Part shown: in pieces, positions 13,601-26,893 of the stretch
Layout of the letters: each line of letters begins with the position of its first letter
Position numbering within the stretch: position 1 is the stretch's first letter
Source: Cladocopium goreaui
Taxonomy: Eukaryota > Sar > Dinophyceae > Suessiales > Symbiodiniaceae
NCBI GenBank assembly: GCA_947184155.2
Contig: CAMXCT020006648.1
Span: forward strand, 124,001-188,000
Reading direction: 5' to 3'
DNA length: 64,000 bases
Made by a program: the position numbers and the translations under genes
Notes under the pieces: generated by a model
Database searches by the model: none
Told to the model about the DNA's origin: nothing
What the model saw: only the letters and a program-made list of their open reading frames with translations

Positions 13601-16600
13601 ACTCCTGCAGTCGAAGTTCTATAACTCTGCGGACACCATCAGACCTATTTGGATCAGCAAAAACGATGCTGGATTGGTGGCTGCTGATAGGGCTGGTGCC
13701 ATCCATTATCATCCCGTGTCATCAAACATGGAAAATCCATGAAAATCCATAAACATATACATACATATGTGTATATATATATACATCACCCCCACTATAT
13801 ATATATATATGTATGTATGTATATATATATACATAGATATAATCGGGGTGCCAATTCATTATGTGAAGCTGTGCAGGAGTTTTAGAGCGGTCTAACTTTT
13901 GTGCATAGGCCTCAGGCTTTAAAATGCACATAAACAATGAAAACTGGCTCTGCAATAAAATGCCTTGCCACCAAATTCATGCTTGAATGTGCATCCAACA
14001 TCATCCAATTTCATCCAATTTTGAAGACCCTCAGAAACGCATCTTTAAAAAGAGATCAGGAAATCCATTTTAGATAGGGGTATTTTAGAGTGAAGGTGCC
14101 CAAATATTTAGTGTTTTTTTTAAATAGCATTCTATAGCAACAAAATACGGTGGCATTCTTTCGTGGCAATTCCTTAAAATTCCTTAAAAATCCTTTAAAT
14201 TCCTTAAAAATCCAAAAAACTCCTTAAAAATCCTTAAATATCCTTTAAAATTTAAAAACATTAAAGATCCTTAAAAATCCTCCGAATTCCTTAAAATTCC
14301 TCTTTCTTAAAACTCTCTAAATTCCTTAAAATTCCTTAAAACTCTCTAAATTCCTTAAATTTCCTTATAATTCCTTTAAAATTCCTTAATATTCCTTATA
14401 ATTCCTTTAAAATTCCTTAATATTCCTTAAAATTCCTTAGAATTCCTTCAAATTCCTGAAAATTCGCTAATCTAAAATGACATGCCCAATAAAATCGATA
14501 TAAAAAGATCCTGGAAAAACACTGGTTCCATTCTGCAATAAAATGCTCCAAGCAAACATTTTTTTGGAATAAAATGAGAATGGAATTTTAAGATGTTAAA
14601 AATCATCAGGATTTACCTTTACAATAAAATGCTTAGCCCAACCCCCCAACAATAAAATGACTAGCCTGACATCAATTTTAAAATTCCAATACATTAAGAA
14701 TTTCGTTTAAACTATGCACAGGTTCACCAGTTCTAGAGTGGAAATTGCCACGGGGATTAGATATATACATATAAAAATAAAAATAAAAATAAAAACATCC
14801 CCTCCATTTTGGTCGATGATTTTCCCATTGAACCGGGGATTTCCTGTCGAACGGCATCCCTGTCGAAGGGGCACTTCTCCAAGAAGTCCACACTCGCCTC
14901 GTGGAGCGGCTGGAGTTTGGAACAATTTGGAACAATATATATATATATTATTCCCCACCTGCCAGGTGAGGGTTGTTAGATTTTATGTCAGTTGCCTCCT
15001 CGTCCTCCTCCTTCTCCTCCTTCTCCTCCTCCTCCTTCTCCTCCTCCTCCGCCTCCTCCTGCCTCGTCCTCCTCTCCTCCTCCTCCTCGTCCTCCTCGTC
15101 GTCCTCGTCGTCCTCGTCGTCCTTGCTCAACTGCGACCCGCGATCCACAGTGTTCTCTGCCGGACCTCAACCACGACCATCCACGCCCAGTGTTCCCTGC
15201 CGGACCTCAACCACGACCATCCACGCCCAATGTTCCCTGCCGGACCTCAACCACGACCATCCTCGCCCAGTGTTCCCTGCCGGACCTCAACCACGACCAT
15301 CCACGCCCAGTGTTCCCTGCCGGACCTCAACCGCGAGTATCCACGCCAAGTGTTCCCTGCCGGACCTCATGTAGGAAGATATGGGACAAAGAATGTGCAG
15401 AAGAAAGTTAGAAAGAATGTCAGAAAGAATGTCAGAAGATATGCCAGAAGATATGCCAGATAGAATGCCAGATAATATGCCAGATAGATATGCCAGATAG
15501 AATGCCAGATAGAATGCCAGAAGATTTGCCAGATAGAATGCCAGAAAATATGCCAGAAGATATGCCAGATAGATATGTCAGAAGATATGCCAGAAGATAT
15601 GCCAGAAGATATGCCAGAAGATATGTCAGAATATATGCCAGAAGATATGTCAGATAGAATGCCAGAAGATATGTCAGAATATATGCCAGAAGATATGCCA
15701 GATAGAATGCCAGAAGATATGTCAGATAGAGTGCCAGAAGATATGCCAGATAGAATGCCAGAAGATTTGCCAGATAGAATGCCAGAAGATATGCCAGAAG
15801 ATATGCCAGATAGAATCAAATAGAATGTCAGAAGATATGTCAGATAGAATGCCAGAAGATTTGCCAGTAAGAAAATGTATAAATGTCATGGTGGGGATCA
15901 CACGAAGTAAAGTAATTTATAATATATATATACACATAAATACTGTACATATAAATTACATGATCATATATGTATTGACATAATGGGCTATCAACATCTA
16001 TAAACCCAGACCATTCCTGTTCGATGTTGCAGAACTCAACTTGTCGCTGCGTCACAAAAAACGTTCAGAGTCACCGCTCTCTGAAAGGACGAGTTTCTTC
16101 CTTTCCATGATACAGGTGGGTGGATACTGTAACAAATCTGGGTGATCCACCCATCCTTCAATTCGTTCATTCGTTCATTTGTTTAGTCACTTCGTTCATT
16201 ACTGGTTGGTGGTTGACCTACCCCCCTGAAAAATATTAGTCAGTTGGGATGATGAAATTCCCAATATATGGAAAAATAAAAGCCATGTTCCAAACCACCA
16301 AACAGATTTGTTTAGTCACTGATTCATTCATTAATTGCTTCATTTGGTTCCATGACTCATTGATTATCCCCGCGGCTCTGCAAGGAAATTCCTGCGATGA
16401 TCGGGTCAAACAATGAACACGCTCCAAGGACGAACAGTGAAATGGCAACACCTAGTGATCCATCAAGTTTCACCCTTGAACAAATACATAGGATGAACAT
16501 GGTTCAATATCAGATATGTATTGGATGGGTTATGAAGTTCAGACAACACAAAACATGCCAACATCCAGAAATTTGAGGAGATCAGCCTAGAGGCACTGGG

Positions 16601-19600
16601 TCACTGGGTACATCCCATGCCCTGACACATGCTTGGCTGGGTATTACATGTTACCAGCATTTCTATCCATTTGTTGCCAAGGATTCATGACGAACAAAGC
16701 ATTATCAACTAGCCTTCACCAGTTGGTTCTCACTTATATATTCTAGATATTTCAAGAATTTTCTAAATAAATAAGTATATATTCTAGATATTTCAAGAAT
16801 TTTCTAAATAAATAAGTATATATTCTAGATATTTCAAGAATTTTCTAGATAAATCAGTATATATTCTGGATACATCAAGATTTCTTTAGATAAATAAGAT
16901 TAAATAACTAATCCCCCAAAAAAAATGGTGGATCAAGCTGCCAAGCGCAGCTCTTAACCCCAATCATCGACGTCGACCTGGACCTTCTCGTAGATCACGC
17001 CGTCGAAAGTCATTGGTCCGCCGGCTCCGCCTCCAGCGGCCTCTCCGTCCTCGCGCAACGAAGAGCTGGATGATTTGGGGGTATCCCCCCCCAAAAAAAA
17101 AAAAGATAATTGGGGATACCCCCTATTTTAGGAAACCCTCCACAATTTCTGATACTGTATCCTCTAATTTGTTACAGTTTGCGAACTGGAAAATCAGCAT
17201 CTTTTGTTTGGCAATTCATCTATAAATGGGCCATGTTCAGCTATGTTGTACACTACGCTGGTCATCTGAAACATGGATGACCATCGGTTGAACCTGCCAG
17301 GTTAGGAGCACCAACTCTTGTAACGGAACACCTCAGTTGGTAAACATTTGAAAGTCAGAATGTGTTCCAAACCACAAGCTTGTGAATGTTTGATGGCTAT
17401 CCAACTCTCACAACTCCAGTTGGTTCCACCATGTTCCACCAAGCATTCGCGTCGATTCGCGTCACGTCCTTTGGAAGAGGGTGCGAGTACCACTGCACAA
17501 ACGGTTTTTCTTTGGCAATGGCCTTTTCCATGGCAGTGCCTTATCGGCTGATCGGCTGGTTGTGTATCAAGCCAAGATTTGATCAATTGCGGCTACTGTA
17601 AGCCGCCGTTTTTGATTTCGTAATATGTTTGATGGTCACTAGTTGAGGGTCATCTAAGCATAATTATTCAGGTTTTGTCAGGTTAGTTGGGATCTACTTG
17701 AATCCTCGAGGACGTTGCTGGTGATTCTAAGGGAATCTCGAGACCTTGGGGTTTAGCTTTGCATGGACCAGATGTTGATTGCGCGTTTGGCTCTGCGTTA
17801 TGAAAAAGAATCACGCATTAAAAGAACGAGCTTCTAAGAGATTCTGGATTTTAAGACATGAGCACTTGGGGACATGAATGCCTGTTTCTAGTATGGACTG
17901 TCAATGATAGCACGTTGTTGGTAACATTTGAGAATGTCAGAATTACATTACTCAAATGTAAACTTGACCTTTATTATCGTTCTGAAAGAACCATTGTTCA
18001 ATGTGCAACAAAATTGGGACCCTTTCACTATAACGCTGGTAGTAAACATCTACCAACCTGTTCACAAAGGGTAGAGTCAAATCATCAACCTGTGCTGAAA
18101 AAAAATTGTAGCAATATGGTCAACCTCAAACAACTCCCAACTTACTGGAGCTTTTTTGTGAACGATACCCAATAGGAGTCAATGATAGAACATCAGTTTC
18201 GGATAAACCCCCGACCCCCAGTTGGTTAATACAGGGTGTACAATTTACAAGTGGAATGTTGCCAATATTTGTCTATCATATCCCTTCTCAATAAGTTATC
18301 TGTTATCTACTAATGCAATAACGAAGCATTTACCCAATTTCTATCATCTGTTGGTATGAAAATCCATGCACCCAACAAAGGTGCTTAAAAAATGGTTCAC
18401 CATGAGCTAAACATCAGTAAACCATAAAGCCGGTTGAGCTGCAAGACTTCACCAACCTGAAATTGTTTGTCACTTAGGGATAGAAAAAAAAAAAACAATT
18501 AACAGAAACATTCCACTGGCATCCCAAAAACGGGTTTGGTCATGTTTTTGCCTGATGCAGATCTATGGCTAATTAAACCATCCCATGAAATAGTGGTTGC
18601 TAAATAGATGTCCCGCTGATGATGGGTTGGATTGACAACCGACAACCCCCATCTCATAACCAATCAACCTAAAAAAAAAACATCATGAATCATGACTCTC
18701 AATGATATGACAGTTGTCATTGGTTAAAACCCATATTCAGTGAGTTTGTCACCAGGTGACACACCAACAAAAATCCGCTTAATCTGATGACACCAGTCAC
18801 TGGTGAAGAAAACTGGTGAATATTGGGCGTTCACATCCATTACCCGGCCTGGTTTCTACGTTTACAAAAAACTATGGAAAGATCCACCCATTTTTAATAG
18901 GTAAACCATGGGAAAACCATGGGAAAATGGTGATTTATATGGAAAGATCCACCCATTTTCTAGCCGGATAAATCAACTATTTAACTATGGGCCATGGCTT
19001 CAATGTCGCTGTAACAGATTACCAGAGGGTAACCACTAACGGATCCCCAATCTTCACCCCTTCGTGGCGCCAAGCGTCGTTCAGCGAAGTTCATCTGCGT
19101 GGCACCGGGCACAGGCTGCCACTCACAGGGACCGTCCAGGAAGATCCACTCGAAGTCCTTCAACGGCTTCCCATCATTGGAATGTATCATGATATACATG
19201 ATCTCATATATCTACATGATGTGTATATCATACATACATATACAGTAAAAATCTGCGTATGATGTATAACCATATGTAATGATCATCTCTGGATTCCTTT
19301 CTACAATTCTGCAAAAAATCATGGACAGATATGGACAGTACATACCGTTTTACCCTCTGGTAATTTAACATAGCTATTGAAAATGGTCATTTATAGTGAG
19401 TTTTCCCATTAAAAAAATGGTGATTTTCCATAGTTATGTTAGTTTACCAGAGGGTATGTGTTGTTTAAGGTTGCATGCCTTCTATCCGACCACCGGTGAA
19501 ATCTCCATCGTTTTCTCGCTGATCATCCCCACCTCACCGGCCACTTTCCGCAGGGCGGCGCTTTGGAACTTCCTCGCTTCACGGGTCAAAAACCGCTCTG

Positions 19601-22600
19601 GGATGATCGGGAAGTTCAAAAAATATGTGGAGAGATGTGGAGAGGAACTGGTATCAGCACCAAGTTCTCCACATGTCTCATTTATATATATATATATGTG
19701 TATATATATATGTATATTTATACCATCAAAAGTCATTTATCAATATGGCCATATGATGATGTTAAGATATGGAACTGGTATATACTTGTATTATATATCC
19801 ATATGGCAATTTTTTATCTCACCAGGCGGCCCATCCTCCAAGAGCCAAATGCATCAAAAATCGTCAAGTTGAGTCAACGGAAACACACCACAAAAATCAA
19901 GGGAAAATCATGGGAAAATCGGCAAATCATTGATCAGACATGGGACACATGCAGTATCCTGCAGTATCTATGAAATTCTATTAGCGTTTCTGAGTTTTGC
20001 CAACTCGCTCCCCACCGCGCAATGACGCTGTGCTGCCGCGTCACATGACGTTGGAATTGCTTGGTGCTCCATGCAATGCCAACACACGCAGCTTTCTGCT
20101 CAAAGCCCTGGCAGGATGTTGAGTTTTACTACCCTCTGGTAAACTAACATAGCTATTGAAAATCACCATTTTTAATGGGAAAACTCACTATAAATGGCCA
20201 TTTTCCATAGCTATGTTAAATTACCAGAGGGTAATAGAAACTGGCTTTTAATATGTTTTAATGGATTTGTTTAATGGTCATTGAGATTCATTGAGTCTTT
20301 ACGGGATTTGATGGGGGTTGCTGGGGGTTTGGTTAGTTTCACATGGTTCGATCGTCTTGAACTGATGATGTATAGTGAATACAATGCTTAAAAACTATAG
20401 GGGGGAATCTACACTTTGACTCACAAATTAAATGGGGATCTAAACATCAAGAAGCCGCTGATCTGACCAGAAAAACACATGAAATTTAACTATAGTAATA
20501 TGACATAATATGACATTCAACGGAGCGGCTTTGTCAGAAGATACATTTAAACCATTGCAGATTTACAGCCCAATCTGCATGTGTCCTGCAAAATTCTGTT
20601 GTAAACCGGGTCTGGGAGGCAAGTGGCATTGCAAGACGAATATTCTCGTGAAGGTCATTTGTCCCAACATTAAATAGGTCAGACAAGCCCCACCCAAACA
20701 GCATGAACTTCGTTGATACCAATTTGATCTAGTTGGTGGTTTCAATCCCTCTGAAAAATTTGAAAGTCAGATTGGATCATCATCCCAGCTATTGGGGAAA
20801 ATAAAAATGTTCCAAACCACCAACCAGTGATACAAATTTCTCTGATAGGGTGCCCCCTTCCATCTTGTGGATAATTTCTTCATATTCCCAGAAAATGCCG
20901 TCGTGTGTTGGCGGTATACCGTTATACAGTAGACCCTATTTTCAGACACATCCAAGTATCACATTGTTGATTACATCATATCCCATGTATACCACATTAT
21001 CCCAATGATGTTCCCATTTCATTGATAGTTAAATCTTCATGCTTGATCATGTTTGATCATGTTTGGTGGTGAAATCCCCATTTGAAGTTGGTTATATCCG
21101 ACAATATGTATTTATATTTGGTTGGTGGTTTCAACCCCTCTGAAAAATATTAGTCAGTTGGGATGATTATTCCCAATATGTGGAAAAATAAAAAATGTTT
21201 TAAACCACCAACCAGCATTCATTTAACTTTGTATGCCCCTTTTGTGCACATGACCCATGTGTCAACCGGCCAAACAAATGGAATATCCATCGATTTGCTG
21301 CTCGGCACTCCACCGGACTCCAAGAACGATCTCCAGATGCCTCGCTTGAAGCATCGGCTTCTCCTTGCGGTGGCAGGGTCAGTTACAGGTGCATCTTCCG
21401 TGTCAACCTATCCGGTGGATTGGAGATAGGGTCTGTGACAAAATCTGCCATTGATGATTGTTTATACCTGGGATTCATGAATATAAAATGACAAACATGA
21501 TTCTTGAGTTCGGATTTTAATTGAATGGCATGTTGAACAATGTAGATTTGGGCCCAAGGTGCGCAAACATGATGCTCCGATCTTAGGGTTCCCAACTGTC
21601 CTTCACTCGCAAGCTGACCCATCCTGTAGGAGGCCCAGTACCGGACCTCAGATCCCACATCCCCCTCCCCAAGACTGGATGAGAAACGTTCGTAAAATTT
21701 CATGACAAATTGACTGTCGTGAACAAAATCGGAATTATCTTAAAATTGTACATGCATGGTAGATGAATTCGTGGTGCAAACATAGTAGATTTCACCGCCA
21801 AACACCGGTGCATCTCCCAGCACCCACCGTGGAACATGTCGAAGCGGAGGAAATCCTTCAAGAGTAATTGTGTATAGATGATTTCTGCCAGGAGCATAAA
21901 TATATAGTTGTATATAAGAGTTATGTAATATATATATATAATTATATATATATAAGTTACTATATAAATTATAAGGCTTTTCAGAAGACACCTTGGACAT
22001 CCTTGGACAGTCTTTGCTGATTTCATGGGATTTCATAGCAGGTCATGGAATGTCATGGGATTTTAATGGGATTTCAATTTGATTTATTTCAGCTGCATGA
22101 ATCATGGTGTCCCTGATTGATCCCAGCTGCAGCCGAAGATATCTCAAGCGTTCACCCAAGATCTCCTGTTCCAACAAGAAGGCGCCTGAGCCGGCGCCAA
22201 CTGCCGGGCTTCCACTGGTTCCACTCCAAAATTCATGTTCCCCTCCAGTAAACTAACAGTTTGCTATTGAAGCCATGGCCTATTTTCATGATGATTTACC
22301 GAACTGTGATATGAACTTGATGATTTGCCAACTTCGCAAACTGTTACAGGTGAACGTTGAAGGCAGGACCGGTGGTGCTAGAATATGTGTTCCTGCATGG
22401 AACGCCGTGGTCACGGCTAAGTCAGAAAAGGCAGGACCTGGACTATGAAACCCACTGGAAACGCATGGAAACGCTTACGGTTTGACGTGAAAACGCTCAT
22501 TTCCAGAAGCCTCTTTCCAATGGAACGCCGGCACCCAAACTACTTAAACATATTTGGTTGATGATTCACCGTTCCCATGGAATGCTGGCTTCTACTGATG

Positions 22601-25600
22601 CTTCAGACCTTAGCAGCTTTAGCACGGCCAAAACGCAGAACGCAAAACGCGTGTTCCGGAACTTTTTCCAGGCGCAGGGCCTCCCAATACGACTTTTACG
22701 AGCTGATACGACCTAACGCTAGCGTTATAGATGATCCAAGGTCTGGCATGCTTAATCCAATGTCTGTAAAACGCATACTAAACGCTAAAGGTACCGCCTC
22801 CTCACCTGAATGTTTTCTACAAGGGAGCAGCTCTATTTTATACCACCGGTACCGCCTTCAACATCTGCCTGGAGTGCAAACCAGAGGGTATGAGATCATA
22901 TATAAGATCTACAGCTGTAGCTATGATGCAGCTATGATCACCCCTCTAGATCCATTCACAAAATCAGAGAACTGGTTGGCTTATCCAAGCTCTGTTAAGG
23001 TATCACAATGATCATGACCTTGAGGAAAGTTGAAATCACCAGGATCATGGACGTGACATGATATCACATATAACCGTGAAACTCAAATGGCAACCTCCGA
23101 CTTCCGACATCTTCCGACCCCTTGTGTTGTCTTTGGGGCGTCCATCTTTGCTTTCACCGGAAACCTTCTCCCCAATACCCTGTGCTCCCGAGGTGTGAAC
23201 TTCTAAAACGGGACCTGTGGAGAGCCGCTCATCTTCTGCAGGGGAGGACAGCTCGCAACCTGCAGGATTCAGGTCCAGCATCCAACGAGGTTTTTCAATC
23301 GGGGATGGTCAAGCCAATTCATGGCATTTCTTCATGGGCTTTCACATGAGATTTTGGGATACTGGATACTGTTTTTTTCAGTGAAATCCTGGATGGTTTC
23401 TGGCTGGTTCATTGAAGCCACCTCCAGGGCAGGGATGAGCGAGTTGTTGCTAATTAATTATGGTAACAACATGGCACCAGGAGAGTAACCCGTGGCTCCA
23501 TCGCCCCACTTGACCCCCCAAGTGGGCTTCAACAAGAACTACCCTCTGGTAATTTAACATAGCTATTGAAAATGGCCATTTATAGTGGATTTTCCCATTG
23601 AAAATGGTGATTTTCCATAGTTATGTTAGTTTACCAGAGGGTACATAGAACTACAGAGTTTTGCTTGTTCTGATTTTTTCTCCCCCAAATCCAGAAACGA
23701 TGAAGCCAACCTTCACCCGTCACCCGTGTCACCAACGTCACCTCGACGCACCAGGATTCCTCCCTTGTCAGCTCCCCCAATGACTTCCCACAGCTTGCCC
23801 ATGGCTGCGGGGATTGTGAACCCCAGGATGGATGGTGCCTACCCCCTTTGGAAAGTGGTGCTGCTGGGCTCATCTCTACTCAATGAAACAATTTGCATCT
23901 TATCTCCTGAAGATGGTGAAGATGACCTGATACAAACTCTGCGAATGGCTCAATGTTCACTTATACATTCTCTATTTTGGATTATTTTGGATGGTTGATG
24001 TCAAAAATGGTCAAAAACGACCCATAAATTGTGGTTCCATTGGTTACCCATTCTTGAGTCATAGCCATATCTCGCACACTTGCGTTGGAGACAGCTGGCA
24101 GACGAGGCAGTTTGTTTCATAGCAGACTGCTGATCTGCGATCTGAGGCTTCCGGTGGATCACTAGATACACCTCCCAAAACACACACAAACCATTAGAAA
24201 CTATAGCTAGAAATGAATCCGGAATGGTATGTTACCCTCTGGTTATTTAACATAGCCATGGAATGCATGGAAATCCCAGAAATCAACTAGAAACTAGCGT
24301 TGGAATGCTTGGAATGGCTTGGAAAAAGTGAAAACTGCATGAAACTGCCATTGTTGGGCTCCCATATTGGTTCCATCTTAGGGGAGGCACTATTCATAGC
24401 CCTGTCACCCTGCTCCTGAACATAGCCCTCATCAGGTCCCACGTACACCTGGAGGCCATGGCCAATACTGCCATTTTTTGTTGGTGAAATCATGCTAAAA
24501 GCATGTGAAAACATCACCCATAGGATCCCTGGTGCTGGTATATATGCTAACATGACTGGGGTATATTGATGGGATCCATGTTACCATATATATATATATT
24601 ATATATTATATATATATATTATATATATATTGTATATATATTATATATATATATTATATATATTATATATTATATATATTATATATATCGCACCATGGAT
24701 CCGTCATGGGTCATGTTAAATTCCTTGATATTTATTCGTCGATGATCCAGCATCATTTTCCCGACCATCCTTCGGCTCAAAAGGATGGACAAGTTCTGGT
24801 ATCATATCCCGTCATCGAAGCCTGTAATTTCCCATCACCAAACAACTCGGTGGGAAAAAAATATGCCCTCTGGTTATAACTAACATAGCCATGCTATAGA
24901 TGGCCCATAGAAATAGATGGTTTACCTATATATTAGAAATGGTGATTTTCCATGGCTATGTTAAATAACCAGAGGGTAACATACCATACCGGATTCTTTT
25001 AAAAAAACCTGTGTCTTTGGCAACCCAACACGTAGTTAATGGAGGCCGTGGGTCACCATCCTCCGATACCCATCAACTCCCTTTCCTCGATCATCTAGTC
25101 AAATTGAGCTGGAAGATGTCCTGATCTTCATCGTATATCATATCGTCAACTAACATGTTTATCCTTCATACACCTATGGAATTTGGGCATCGATCTGTCT
25201 GCATCTATATTCTATATCTGTATATCAACCAATTTCAAGAACAATGTCATCCAAACGCATCCCTTGGATCATCCAACATGCGCCGGTAAATTCCCGTGCT
25301 TCTTGCTTTACCCAATCTTTGCTGATCATCGTATCCTCGGTCCCTCCGCCGTCCCACCATGTTCTCGTAGTGGGTCACCGTCACCCCCAGCTCGGCGGAG
25401 TACTTCTTGCCGGTCTCCTGGAAAACCAGTGGACGTTCACCATAGAAAGGGAATAATAGTGATATAATATATAGTGATAGATATAGTATTGATATCCAGT
25501 GATATAATATATAGTGATATAATAATGGTTCACCAGCAATAGATATAGTGATCATAGTGATATAATGATACTATTAATGGGTAATAGTAAAAGTAATAGG

Positions 25601-26850
25601 AATAGTAATAGTTTTAATAGTAATAGACAGTTCTCCTGATAATATGATGATATTAAGACTGGTAATAGTTATAATGATGATATATAGATAGCTAGTTTAG
25701 TCTTACTGTCTATTGGTAATTACTGTATAATCGTCTATATGATATATTACTAGTTTAGTGATATAGTAATATGATGATTTGTTGGATAGTAATAGTAATA
25801 ACTGTAAAAACTAAAACAACATGGAATTGAGAACAATACTAGTAAATAGTAATATCATGAATGCATGATTAATCATATGATGCTTAAGTCATATTGTGAA
25901 TGGTTCATGATTATCGTTTGGACATGTTGACATTCTCTGAGCTGTATCTGCATGTGTTTGCTTTCGTTTAACATTTTTTGCCAGGGATGGCCTACAGGTC
26001 CTCGCTGTCAGCGATTGGATCTCCGATTTTGATCACGAGTAATGGTGATGCTGAAGGTGATGATTGTGATTAGTCGTATTATGATGACGATAGTGATGGT
26101 GGTGATGATAATCTGATAATGGTAATGATGGTGATGATGATGATGATGATGATGATGGTGATGGTGATGGCGGTGATGGCGGTGATGGCGGTGATGGTGA
26201 TTCCCTATGTTTGGAATGTCTTCCAAATACTTTACAAAACAGCAACAACTGCTGGCAGGTGGAACAACTCACGGGTGTTTGGTCCAAAATAATGCCCTTC
26301 GGCAATCAAACATAGCAATAGAACATCCCAGATAAATTGATGTTTCAACTGTAAACTAATCTATATATAAATGGTGGATTCCCATGTGCATGTTTGATTA
26401 CCAGAGGGTACAGTAACTGAACATCAAACAATGAACCCGCATTGATGATGGACCATGACTTGATGGCCCTTTTATAACTTTTGAGCATGCCAGGCGCAAA
26501 TGGGTCTAGCGACCCAGCAATGACAAAACAAGAACCACAAGTCCCATCAAGGCTTTTCGAAGTTTCAGGATTCCGGAAAACTCCAGAAATCCGCGGAATT
26601 TTATGGGTCCCACTTTTATAAGTCCATACATGCCTTGAGGAATCTCCAGATTTCAGCCTTTCCCCACTCTCAACTTCTCCTGAGCGTCGTATGGGCCATA
26701 GAAATCCTCGCCATCGATGGTGCTCTTGGTGCCTGGCACGTTTTGTTTTTTTTACCCCAGACACTTGCATCATTTAATGGGTCTATGCCATTGATATGTA
26801 TATGTATATGCATATGCATATGTATACATATGCATATGCATATGCATATG

Positions 26851-26893
<43 letters not shown>

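Larger units (their letters stand above)
7819..24415 (-). other. Host intron 33 (16.6 kb) containing the nested gene
   Basis: The donor is at 24415 (GAGCAG on the minus strand) and the acceptor is CTGCAG before 7818. About 0.6 kb separates the host donor from the nested ATG, and 209 bp separates the nested TGA from the host acceptor. The other host introns are about 3.4 kb or shorter. Confidence 0.82.

Noticed and set aside
14714-15463. Plus-strand 249-codon frame covering 15.0-15.4 kb
   Set aside because: Runs through a CTC repeat and the 40-bp array. The only real exon nearby (14875-14897) is on the other strand.
24060-24150. Minus-strand [10 protein letters not shown] as the exon linking H33 and H35
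   Set aside because: No usable donor and an acceptor not followed by G; the 7789-7818 island fits in phase and in family pattern.
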